Below the pieces are notes generated by a model. It did no database searches, was not told where the DNA came from, and was given only the letters and a program-made list of their open reading frames with translations. Shown here piece after piece: positions 52,847 through 60,328 of a DNA stretch of 64,000 nt. The stretch is from Candidatus Sphingomonas colombiensis (lineage in GTDB: Bacteria; Pseudomonadota; Alphaproteobacteria; Sphingomonadales; Sphingomonadaceae). The stretch lies in the NCBI GenBank assembly GCA_029202845.1, contig CP119315.1:3627001-3691000 (forward strand), read 5' to 3'. The translations under genes were made by a program, and so were the position numbers. Position 1 is the stretch's first letter, and each line of letters opens with the position of its first letter.

Positions 52847-53231
52847 ATGAATATCATGCAGCCGAAGGAGGCAACGGAGGTCACTCGCCGACTCAACCAA
52901 GAGTTCCAGGAACACGATCCGGCGATTTCCGAACGCCTGATCGCACCGAATTGCGTCATGGAGTCAATCCAGCCGGCGCCGAACGGCGTACGATACAAAG
53001 CCTACGCCGTAAATGGCGTTCCGCCAGGCCATGGCCGCCGACCGGGCCCACCGCTTCGAGGTGGAAGACACGGTTGTCATGGGCGATCGCGCCGACATCC
53101 GCTGACGCCTCCATTTCGGCGACGGTGGCTCATTGCGAGGGGGCAGCCTGATCCGTGTCCGCGACGGTCGGATCGCCGAAGCGCTGGCTTATGCCAAAAC
53201 ACCCGACGAGTCGGCGCCCTTGCCTGAATGA
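52847..53231 (+). pseudogene. SnoaL-like (NTF2-fold) protein, frameshifted with an internal stop
   Basis: It begins MNIMQPKEATEVTRRLNQEF and follows the live paralogue at 54012 in pattern (LIAPNCVMESIQPAPNGVRY). After about 53000 the frame shifts. FEVEDTVVMGDRADIR is then followed by TGA at 53103 where Trp is expected (the paralogue has MRWQLRW), and the sequence resumes as RLHFGDGG and SLIRVRDGRIAEALAYAKT. The 385-bp span is not a multiple of three. Two independent lesions argue for real decay. Confidence 0.85.
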
Positions 53232-53318
53232 CCGTTGCATGTGGCTCGGTCGAGGCGCGCAAGCTCCTCACAATGCCAACAGAATAGGAACTTAACTGCC
53301 AGAACACGGAGACTAAAA

Positions 53319-53900
53319 ATGAGAAAGCTCAAAATTATCGAACACATCTCGCTGGACGGCGTGATCCAACACTCCGCCGATGGCGGCGATTTCCCCTATA
53401 GCGACTGGATTGCGCCCTATCGGACCCCCGCGGGCCTGGCCGCAATCCTCGCCGCGCATGGCGAGAGCTTCGATCTGCTACTTGGCCGCCGCACCTACGA
53501 CATTTGGTCGGGTTCCTGGGCAAAGGCGTCGGGCAGTCCGATGGCGGACGGCATCAACGCGGCAACGAAATATGTCGCCACCCACCGTCCGGAAAGTCTT
53601 GAATGGGGCCCGTTCGAGAGCCTTGGACCGGACATCGTCGAGGGCGTTCGGCGCATTAAGTCGCAAGACGGCCCAGACCTTATCCTCTGGGGCAGCTCCA
53701 CGCTGACATCAATGCTTCTCGAATATGGGATTGCGGATGAAGTCCTGCTGGTCGTCTACCCAGTCCTGTTGGGCACGGGAAAGCGCTTCTTTGCGAAGGG
53801 AACCCCAGCCCGTTCATTCGAGCTCGTCAGCACGAAAGCAATGCCGTCTGGCATCGTCCTCAGTACTTACAATGTCGCCGGTCCTTTGAAAATCGGATAG
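53319..53900 (+). CDS. Dihydrofolate reductase family protein (RibD C-terminal fold)
   Basis: Protein of 193 residues: MRKLKIIEHISLDGVIQ, LLLGRRTYDIW, LILWGSSTLTSMLLEYGIAD and a final LVVYPVLLGTGKRFF. These belong to the RibD C-terminal/YyaP-YwjB reductase group, NADPH-dependent enzymes of mostly unknown substrate. The ATG at 53319 starts the fold. It lies between the dead and live SnoaL-like genes, downstream of the TetR operators. Confidence 0.92.
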   Translation: MRKLKIIEHISLDGVIQHSADGGDFPYSDWIAPYRTPAGLAAILAAHGESFDLLLGRRTYDIWSGSWAKASGSPMADGINAATKYVATHRPESLEWGPFESLGPDIVEGVRRIKSQDGPDLILWGSSTLTSMLLEYGIADEVLLVVYPVLLGTGKRFFAKGTPARSFELVSTKAMPSGIVLSTYNVAGPLKIG

Positions 53901-54011
53901 TTCAACGACGTAATATTGTTGGCCAATATGAAATTCAGAAATCTCATTTATTTTTAAAAAATTGACTCGACCTGAAGTGACAACGGATCCAACGTTCAAT
54001 GAGGTAATAAA

Positions 54012-54374
54012 ATGTCTACTGAAAGCAACGTTACCCAAAAAATCATGGAACGCTTTAATAACGCATTTGAGAATCATCTCCCCGAAAACCTTGATGATCT
54101 CATCGGCGAAGGTTGCGTTCTCGAAAATACTGCGCCGGCTCCGGATGGAGCACGCTATGAAGGCCGCGAGGCTTGCCTCTCGTTCTGGAAGGGAATCGCA
54201 TCTAACGCCGACCTTGTCTTCAAGGTGGAGGAGATCTGGGCCAGCGAAGATCGCGGCATCATGCGCTGGCAACTCCGCTGGAGCGGGCACGAGGCCGATC
54301 GGGTTCGAGGCGTCAACATCATGCGCGTCCGCGACGGAAAGATCGTTGAGGGCATGGGATATGTGAAGGGATAA
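54012..54374 (+). CDS. SnoaL-like/nuclear transport factor 2 family protein
   Basis: Cone-fold protein of 120 residues, MSTESNVTQKIMERFNNAFE, with ENTAPAPDGARYEGREACLS, WASEDRGIMRWQLRW and GVNIMRVRDGKIVEGMGYVKG. Members are small hydrolase/isomerase-fold proteins or ligand binders. GAGGTAAT precedes the ATG. It is the intact homologue of the pseudogene at 52847, one gene apart; duplication followed by decay is inferred. Confidence 0.9.
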   Translation: MSTESNVTQKIMERFNNAFENHLPENLDDLIGEGCVLENTAPAPDGARYEGREACLSFWKGIASNADLVFKVEEIWASEDRGIMRWQLRWSGHEADRVRGVNIMRVRDGKIVEGMGYVKG

Positions 54375-54740
54375 CAGATCGGATTTCGCCACACCCGCAA
54401 TATCACGGGCCGCCCCAGAATCAGATCTGAACCAGAAAATGTCGATCAGTGTTGAAACGGGGCCACCCCACCAGTGGCCAAGCTACTGATTCAATACCGA
54501 ACAATGGTTTAGAGTGGGTCCAGATAGTACCGATCGAGACCCTACCTTAAATGAACAATTTCGTTCTGTTATAGTTGCTTGACGCAGAATGCGAGGAGGT
54601 TCCGTTTCGGCGCTGATTCACAACCGATAGTCGCTTCAAAATAAGCGGAGCTTGAGCCCTACCTTGCGGACGTGATCCGGTGTGAATCGGCCTCGGCATT
54701 GGGCGCCGATCGGCACGAATAATTCAACGAATTCAATGAT
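54375..54740. other. Non-coding stretch with possible IS-end remnants
   Basis: No supported gene. GGTGTGAATCGGCCTCGGC (from about 54680) resembles ends of IS21-like elements as I remember them, as does GGGTCAAAATTGGAATCCGA near 54750. The resemblance is from memory and weak. The rest is unassigned. Confidence 0.3.
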
Positions 54741-55125
54741 CGTTGAGGGTCAAAATTGGAATCCGATTCACATTGCGCCTCTGCTCGCAATGTTCGTAGT
54801 GGGATGCAACTCTGCGCCAAGCGAGGTTAAAACCTTGCGCTACGATCGCGATATCGTAATCGTGACCAGCATAAGTGGCCCGGGTGGAGCGCTTGGAGAT
54901 GAAAGCTATCAAGTGTCTTACCGCTACAACGGTAATGAAACCAAGTTTTTTGAAGGTGTAAACCCGCATGGTTTCGATGTCTGCAAAATTGGCGATAGGG
55001 TGAAGGTAAAGTTCTGCGATGGAACGGTTCGCCTAGCTCAGCCTATATTCATTGGTACTCCGCGAAGTGAACTTGTTCACGTAAAGCCAAATCTTGATTG
55101 CCCAGAGCGGCAGACGAAGATCTAA
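54682..55125 (+). CDS. Hypothetical protein, possibly a lipoprotein with altered 5' end
   Basis: Open frame of 147 residues. Only the part from IAPLLAMFVVGCNSAPSEVK looks like a natural protein: a short hydrophobic stretch with a lipobox-like VVGC and a polar region with two later Cys. The first 30 residues are unusual and may be read from IS-end debris, so the original signal peptide could have been replaced. Start at 54682 or at the ATG at 54736 (MIVEGQNW). No family recognised. Confidence 0.45.
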   Translation: MNRPRHWAPIGTNNSTNSMIVEGQNWNPIHIAPLLAMFVVGCNSAPSEVKTLRYDRDIVIVTSISGPGGALGDESYQVSYRYNGNETKFFEGVNPHGFDVCKIGDRVKVKFCDGTVRLAQPIFIGTPRSELVHVKPNLDCPERQTKI

Positions 55126-55229
55126 GCGATTAAGGCGAGCAATATCGCTTCATCCTCCGATCGCCATCCTGAACTGCTGCCGGTTTCGTGGGCACCAAGA
55201 TAAGGTGTTTTTGGAACCAGAGGGTGACA

Positions 55230-55275
55230 ATGCAACGACGGAAGTTCAGCCACGAGTTCAAGGTCGAGGCGGAGC
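55230..55275 (+). mobile_element. IS3-family orfA N-terminal scrap
   Basis: MQRRKFSHEFKVEA is the first 14 residues of an IS3-type OrfA. It stops just before the IS21 left end at 55284. Confidence 0.7.
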
Positions 55276-55394
55276 CCGATATCTGTAGATTTTCACTGAG
55301 AGTTGCCCCGGGAGAGGCATAAATTTCCACTGAGATTTGACCCATGTTTGAACCCGCCCCTGGCTGATGGTCTGGGGTCATTGGAGTGATCAAC

Positions 55395-56921
55395 ATGGAT
55401 CTGTTGAGTGTGATACGGCGCTGGCATTTGCGCGAAGAGATGCCGCTGCGAGAGATTGAACGGCGCACAGGTCTGTCGCGCAACACGATCCGCAAATACC
55501 TGCGCGCAGATACGGTGACGCCGCGATTCAAGGTCCCGGAACGACCGAGCATGCTCGACCCGTTTGCGGAGAAGCTGTCTGGTTGGTTGCGGATCGAGGC
55601 AGGCAAGTCGCGCAAGCAGAAGCGCACGGCGAAGCAGATGCACGCCGATCTGGCCGCATTGGGCTATGACGGTTCCTATGGTCGCGTTGCCGCCTTTGCA
55701 CGCCGGTGGAAGGCAGAGCGCCAGCGCGATGCCCAGACCAGCGAGCGCGGGACGTTCGTGCCGCTGGCGTTCCGGCCAGGCGAGGCCTTCCAGTTCGACT
55801 GGAGCGAGGACTGGGCGGTGATCGGCGGCGAGCGGGTGAAGCTGCAGGCGGCCCACACGAAGTTGTCGCACAGTAAAGCCTTCACGGTCCGCGCTTACCC
55901 TCTCCAGACCCACGAGATGCTGTTCGACGCGCTGGGCCACGCGTTCCGTGTCCTGGGCGGCGTGCCGCAACGCGGGATCTTCGACAATATGCGGACTGCG
56001 GTCGACAAGATTGGCAAGGGCAAGGTCCGGCAGATCAATGCCCGGTTCGCGGCGATGGCCAGCCATTATCTGTTCGAGCTCGAGTTCTGCAACCCGGCCT
56101 CGGGATGGGAGAAAGGCCAGGTCGAGAAGAACGTGCAGGATGCCCGCCGCCGGTTGTGGCAACGGATGCCCGGCTTTGCGGATATCCACGCGCTCAATAT
56201 CTGGCTCGAGGAGCAATGCATCGCGCAATGGCGCGAGATCCGGCACGGTGGCTTGCCCGGCACCGTCGCCGATGTCCACGCCGATGAGGTCGGCAGCCTG
56301 ATGCCGCTGGGCCGGCCCTTCGATGGCTTCGTCGAACACACCAAGCGGGTATCGCCGATCTGTCTCGTGCACTTTGAGCGCAACCGCTACAGCGTGCCCG
56401 CCTCGTTCGCCAATCGGCCAGTCAGTCTCAGGGTATATCCCGAGCGCATCGTCGTAGCCGCCGAAGGGCAAATCCTTTGCGAACATGCCCGGATCATCGA
56501 TCGATCCCACAACACCGGCGGACGGACCATCTATGACTGGCGGCATTATCTGGCGGTAATCCAGCGCAAGCCAGGGGCGCTGCGCAATGGCACCCCCTTC
56601 ATGCAGTTGCCCGATGCCTTCCAGCACCTTCAAAGCCAGCTTCTGCGGCGCCCCGGCGGCGATCGCGAGATGGCCGAGATCCTGGCGCTCGTGCTGCAGC
56701 ACGACGAACAGGCCGTGCTTTGCGCCGTCGAACTGGCGCTGGAGGCGGGCGTCGCCTCCAAGACCCACGTGCTCAATATCCTGCACCGGCTGATCGACGG
56801 CAAGGCCCCGCCGGCGTCGCCGATCGATGCGCCTCAGGCCCTGTGCCTGACGCAGGAGCCCCTGGCCAATGTCGGGCGCTATGACGCCCTGCGTGACGGA
56901 GGCCTGCGCCATGCGTCATGA
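55395..56921 (+). CDS. istA: IS21 transposase IstA
   Basis: DDE transposase of about 508 residues. N-terminal HTH (LREIERRTGLSRNTIRKYLR), then the catalytic Asp in FQFDWSEDWAVIGG, the second in IFDNMRTAV and Glu in GWEKGQVEKNVQDARRRLW. The ATG at 55395 (MDLLSVIRRWH) is preferred over the GTG at 55386. All catalytic residues are present. Confidence 0.94.
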   Translation: MDLLSVIRRWHLREEMPLREIERRTGLSRNTIRKYLRADTVTPRFKVPERPSMLDPFAEKLSGWLRIEAGKSRKQKRTAKQMHADLAALGYDGSYGRVAAFARRWKAERQRDAQTSERGTFVPLAFRPGEAFQFDWSEDWAVIGGERVKLQAAHTKLSHSKAFTVRAYPLQTHEMLFDALGHAFRVLGGVPQRGIFDNMRTAVDKIGKGKVRQINARFAAMASHYLFELEFCNPASGWEKGQVEKNVQDARRRLWQRMPGFADIHALNIWLEEQCIAQWREIRHGGLPGTVADVHADEVGSLMPLGRPFDGFVEHTKRVSPICLVHFERNRYSVPASFANRPVSLRVYPERIVVAAEGQILCEHARIIDRSHNTGGRTIYDWRHYLAVIQRKPGALRNGTPFMQLPDAFQHLQSQLLRRPGGDREMAEILALVLQHDEQAVLCAVELALEAGVASKTHVLNILHRLIDGKAPPASPIDAPQALCLTQEPLANVGRYDALRDGGLRHAS

Positions 56922-57690
56922 TCCTGCCAGCGCCGCCGTCGTCGTCATGCTCAAGGCCCTCAAAATGTATGGCATGGCAGACGCGGTCGGCGATCTGATC
57001 GAGCAGGGCGCTCCAGCCTTCGCTACCGCCGTGCCGATCCTCTCCCAGTTGCTCAAGGCGGAGATGGCCGAGCGCGAGATGCGCTCGATCGCCTATCAGA
57101 TCAAGGCCGCCCGGTTCCCCGCCTACAAGGATCTCGCCGCGTTCGACTTCGCCGCCAGCGAGGCCAACGAAGCGCTGATCCGCACCCTGCATGGCGGCGC
57201 GTTCATAGACGGCGCGGATAACGTCGTCCTGATCGGCGGACCCGGCACCGGCAAAAGCCATATCGCCACCGCGCTTGGTGTGCAGGCCGTCGAGCATCAT
57301 CGCAGGAAGGTCCGTTTCTTCGCGACCGTCGATCTCGTCAACGCGCTCGAGCAGGAAAAGGCCATGAACAAGGCCGGGCAACTCGCCGAGCGCCTGCTGC
57401 GCCTCGACCTCATCATCCTCGATGAACTGGGCTATCTACCCTTCAGCCCTTCGGGCGGGGCGCTGCTGTTTCATCTGTTCAGCAAACTCTACGAGCGCAC
57501 CAGCGTCGTCATCACCACCAACCTCAGCTTCAGCGAATGGGCCGAAGTGTTCGGCGATGCCAAGATGACCACCGCTCTGCTCGACCGGCTCACGCACCAC
57601 TGCCACATTATCGAAACCGGAAACGACAGCTTCCGCTTCCGCGCCAGCTCTGCCGCTCCCAAATCTCGAAAGGAAAAATCACCCGCTTGA
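56911..57690 (+). CDS. istB: IS21 helper ATPase IstB
   Basis: AAA+ ATPase of 259 residues: Walker A IGGPGTGKSH, Walker B LIILDELGYLPFS and sensor region SVVITTNLSFSEWAEVFGD. It assists IstA in target choice. The ATG at 56911 overlaps istA by 11 bp; the frame opening at 56869 lies inside istA. Confidence 0.95.
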   Translation: MRHDPASAAVVVMLKALKMYGMADAVGDLIEQGAPAFATAVPILSQLLKAEMAEREMRSIAYQIKAARFPAYKDLAAFDFAASEANEALIRTLHGGAFIDGADNVVLIGGPGTGKSHIATALGVQAVEHHRRKVRFFATVDLVNALEQEKAMNKAGQLAERLLRLDLIILDELGYLPFSPSGGALLFHLFSKLYERTSVVITTNLSFSEWAEVFGDAKMTTALLDRLTHHCHIIETGNDSFRFRASSAAPKSRKEKSPA

Positions 57691-57838
57691 CCCAAACCCC
57701 GCAACGCGGGACATATCCCCACCTGGGTCAAATCTCGATGAAAATCCCGGGGCAACTCTCAGTGAAAATCTACAACCTAGGCGAGCTGCCAAATCGACAG
57801 CGCGGATCGTCGACTTTTGGGTTATATTCTGAGTCATA

Positions 57839-58291
57839 TCACGCTCCGCCAGACTTCCTGAAGTCACGAACTATAGTCACTCTTCTTCCTTTGACTCTGA
57901 CTTGATAGGTCGAAAAGCAACCTTCGACAGCCGCTCCAACATCTTCGACACCAGCGTTGGTGAGAGGGTCAGCAAGATTCCCGATGTTGTCCCCATTGTC
58001 TTTAAGGTCTACAATTATTTGAAGATCGTATACGACAACGCGCTTAACACCCGATTTTATCATTAGTGGAACGGCGGTGCATGATTTTATGTTCATCGCA
58101 CTTTCGCTCTGCCAGCTTGGCGCTATAGCTTCGCAGATTTTTGGATCTTCCTGGACAACTGTTGAAGTTCCGCAGATCTCGTTCTTGTTGTAGATGAATT
58201 TTGCGGTGGATTCGGCTGCTCCGAAGGCTCCTATTCCGACAGCAATAGCTAATTTCGCAATCGGGAGATTCATGCGTCGACGAAGCTTCAT
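57839..58291 (-). CDS. Hypothetical exported protein linked to a broken secretion gene
   Basis: Protein of 150 residues with an N-terminal hydrophobic stretch (LPIAKLAIAVGIGAFGAAES) and four later Cys (CGTS, ICEAI, SCTAV, GCFST), suggesting a periplasmic protein with disulfides. The ATG at 58291 overlaps the stop of the HlyD remnant (TAATG), so the two were one operon. No family recognised. The base composition is less GC-rich than the catabolic genes, suggesting transfer. Confidence 0.6.
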   Translation of the reverse strand: MKLRRRMNLPIAKLAIAVGIGAFGAAESTAKFIYNKNEICGTSTVVQEDPKICEAIAPSWQSESAMNIKSCTAVPLMIKSGVKRVVVYDLQIIVDLKDNGDNIGNLADPLTNAGVEDVGAAVEGCFSTYQVRVKGRRVTIVRDFRKSGGA

Positions 58292-58505
58292 TACCGTTCC
58301 CTTCCGGCCTCCCGCATGCGGCGTTCAATCGGGCTCAACAAAAAGTCGATCACGCGCCGCTCGTCTGTTCTGATCTCGGCGCTAGCCTGCAATCCCGGGG
58401 AGACATCCAAAGGCGCCCCGCCGCGGTCGGACGATTATCGAGAATCGTTACTCGCGCTTGATACACAGGCCCCAGCTTCTCATCTTGGATCGCATCGCGA
58501 CTGAC
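58291..58505 (-). pseudogene. HlyD-family type I secretion adaptor, C-terminal remnant with frameshift
   Basis: The minus strand reads VSRDAIQDEKLGPVYQARVT, ILDN, then a frame change near 58410. It continues as APLDVSPGLQASAEIRTDER and RVIDFLLSPIERRMREAG, the normal end of HlyD/PrtE adaptors. The N-terminal three quarters are missing, replaced by a serine-recombinase fragment on the other strand. Confidence 0.75.
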
Positions 58506-58668
58506 CCACGTGACGCAGAAAAGCAAGGCTGGCAAATCGTAGAAGAATATACCGATCACGCGATATCGGGCGCGTCTCTTCTGCGTCCTGGAATACAAGC
58601 TCTTCTCAGCGATGCTCAAAAGGCTCGCCTCGACGTCGTCCTTGCCGAAGCGATGGACAGGCTCTCTG
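58503..58668 (+). pseudogene. Serine recombinase (resolvase) N-terminal fragment
   Basis: AEKQGWQIVEEYTDHAISGA, SLLRPGIQALLSDAQKARLD and VVLAEAMDRLS match the resolvase catalytic domain just after the active-site Ser region (ISGAxxxRPG, AEAMDRLSR). Both ends are missing; the 3' side runs into an IS3 terminal repeat at 58667. Confidence 0.8.
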
Positions 58669-58798
58669 AACCGCGCCGGGTTTGTCGGAGGCTCCAACTC
58701 CTGAGAAGGTGGAGCCTGTATGAGCAAGACAACGAATAGGTTTTCGCCGGAAGTCCGCGAGCGAGCGGTACGGATGGTGGTCGATCACGAGCGCGATT
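58667..58798 (+). mobile_element. IS3-family left-end fragment with orfA start
   Basis: The terminal repeat TGAACCGCGCCGGGTTTGTC is followed by orfA from ATG 58720 (MSKTTNRFSPEVRERAVRMV). It ends near 58798 at the rtcR fragment. The repeat matches the one at 49081 in 23 of 25 bases, so both are ends of the same IS type. Confidence 0.82.
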
Positions 58799-59445
58799 AC
58801 CCTTGTCGGCCGCTCGCAGCAGACCTGGGCGGTCGGCGACCGCGCCAGTGAAGGCGCCCTTGCGGTGCCCGAACAGCGCCGACATCGCGCCGTCGCCCTT
58901 AAGTGTCGCGCAATTCACCTCGACGAACGGGCCGGCAATCTGATGTTTGAGCTTCTTGAGTTCGTAGATGCGCCGCGCCAGCAAACTCTTGCCCGCGCCG
59001 GTAGGCCCCATCAACAGGATCGGCGCCTTCGACCGTAACGCAACCCGTTCGATCTCGTCGATCATGCGGTTGAAGGCGTCGTTGCGCGTATCGATGCCGG
59101 ACTTGAGGAATGACGTGCTCTCCGCACTCGCGGCCGCGAAGCGCGTGGCGATGCTGTCATAGCGCGACAGATCGAGGTCGATCGTGTTCCAAATGCCGGC
59201 CGGATTGGCGGTGCCTCGTTCTGGCTGAGTCTGGAGCAGCTTGCCTGGAAGATAGCGCGCCTCCGTCAGCAGGAAGAGGCAGATCTGGGCGACGTGGGTG
59301 CCGGTGGTGATGTGGACGAGGTAATCCTCGGTTTCCGGGGCGAACGGCTGCGCGCGCGCAAAGTCGAGCAGCTTGCCGTAAACCTCTTCGAAGTCCCACG
59401 GATCGCGGAAATCGAGCAGTCGCATCTCGATGTCAGTCTCGGGCG
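58799..59445 (-). pseudogene. rtcR: RtcR sigma-54 activator of RNA repair, truncated at both ends
   Basis: The remaining part covers the CARF sensor domain (VSPETDIEMRLLDFRDPWDF, then DYLVHITTGTHVAQICLFLL) and the start of the AAA+ domain (Walker A GPTGAGKSLLARRIYELKKL, then the GAFTGA sigma-54 contact in HRKGAFTGAVADRPG). The first 60-70 residues are replaced by a recombinase fragment, and the protein breaks off after LLRAADKG, so Walker B and the HTH are missing. No rtcA or rtcB is nearby. Confidence 0.88.
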
Positions 59446-59672
59446 AGACGGCAGCGATAGTCGATGAGTGGGTCACGGCGATCGGCCTCCGGCGCGCCGA
59501 GTATGGCACGCATTCGATGCGCCGGACGAAGGCAGCGATGATCTACAAAGCAACAGGCAATATCCGGGCAATCCAGATTTTGCTTGGCCACACCAAGATT
59601 GAAAACACAGTCAGGTATCTTGGCGTTGATATCGAAGATGCCCTGCTCTTGGCTGAAAGAACCGAAATCTGA
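59446..59672 (+). pseudogene. Tyrosine recombinase/integrase, C-terminal fragment
   Basis: VDEWVTAIGLRRAEYGTHSM, RRTKAAMIYKATGNIRAIQI, LLGHTKIENTVRYLGVDIED contains the catalytic H-S-M-R-R box, the LLGH box and the nucleophile Tyr in TVRYLGVD. The N-terminal part is missing and the 5' edge is fused to the rtcR fragment. Confidence 0.85.
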
Positions 59673-60328
59673 CTTGGGGGTGGCCTGTCCGCTAGTGGAT
59701 GGGCCACTTTCGACAGGACGGCAATGCGCCCTAATTGCGGTCGTTCGAGACCGATCGATCATTCCCCGAAACCGGCCATTCGATCACGAGGGTCGCGGCG
59801 CGGCTTAGCGGAGATCCATCAGCGCCGAGCTGAAATGCCGCAACACGTCGGAGGCCGGACGCTTACGGATATGGCGCGGACTGGTTCCAGGGCAGCAGTT
59901 CGCCGATCCTGTTCATCTCCCGATCTCCTTATGGAGTCCGGAAGGAGACCCTCGTTTCTCGCTCCCTCGTTAGCGAGCTCGATCAGCGCAACACGTACGG
60001 GGTTCGGGCAAAGCACCGCCAACCGCTACTGTATGAGAACATAGAACCAGTTCCGCCTGAGTTGGCGGAAAGCGATTATTCCTATGGGGACGATGGGCGA
60101 GACGACTTTCGGTCGCGTCGCCCAGGTTGTCGTGGGAGAGCGCTCGCTGGCCGGCATTGATGACCTATCCACATGCGCCACCTTGCTTGGCAAAATCGTC
60201 AATCGGCGACAAATTTTGAAACCAAATTGGTTGTATCACAGTTGCGGAAGCGATGCTGATCGCTGCGCGCCTCAATCAGGCCGCAAAAGCAATGGATGCC
60301 GTAATCCATTATCCTGCGGGAGGTCTTT
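59673..60328. other. No recognisable gene
   Basis: About 650 bp between the integrase remnant and the S9 peptidase. Short open frames exist on both strands (59724-60044, 60084-60371) without family signatures. A plus-strand segment near 59945-60110 (ETLVSRSLVSELDQRNTYGV) looks mildly protein-like but is not recognised. Confidence 0.4.

Larger units (their letters stand above)
55284..57774 (+). mobile_element. IS21-family insertion sequence, complete-looking
   Basis: The 2,491-bp element is bounded by perfect 30-bp inverted repeats starting TGTAGATTTTCACTGAGAGT. Second, internal repeats containing GAGATTTGACCCA lie at both ends, as is usual for IS21. It carries istA and istB. No target duplication is visible (left flank GATATC, right flank ACCTAG), although IS21 normally makes 4-8 bp. 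One flank has probably been lost. Confidence 0.92.

Noticed and set aside
55293..56912. Minus-strand open frame of 539 codons
   Set aside because: Antisense to istA, which has all DDE residues and proper IS21 ends.
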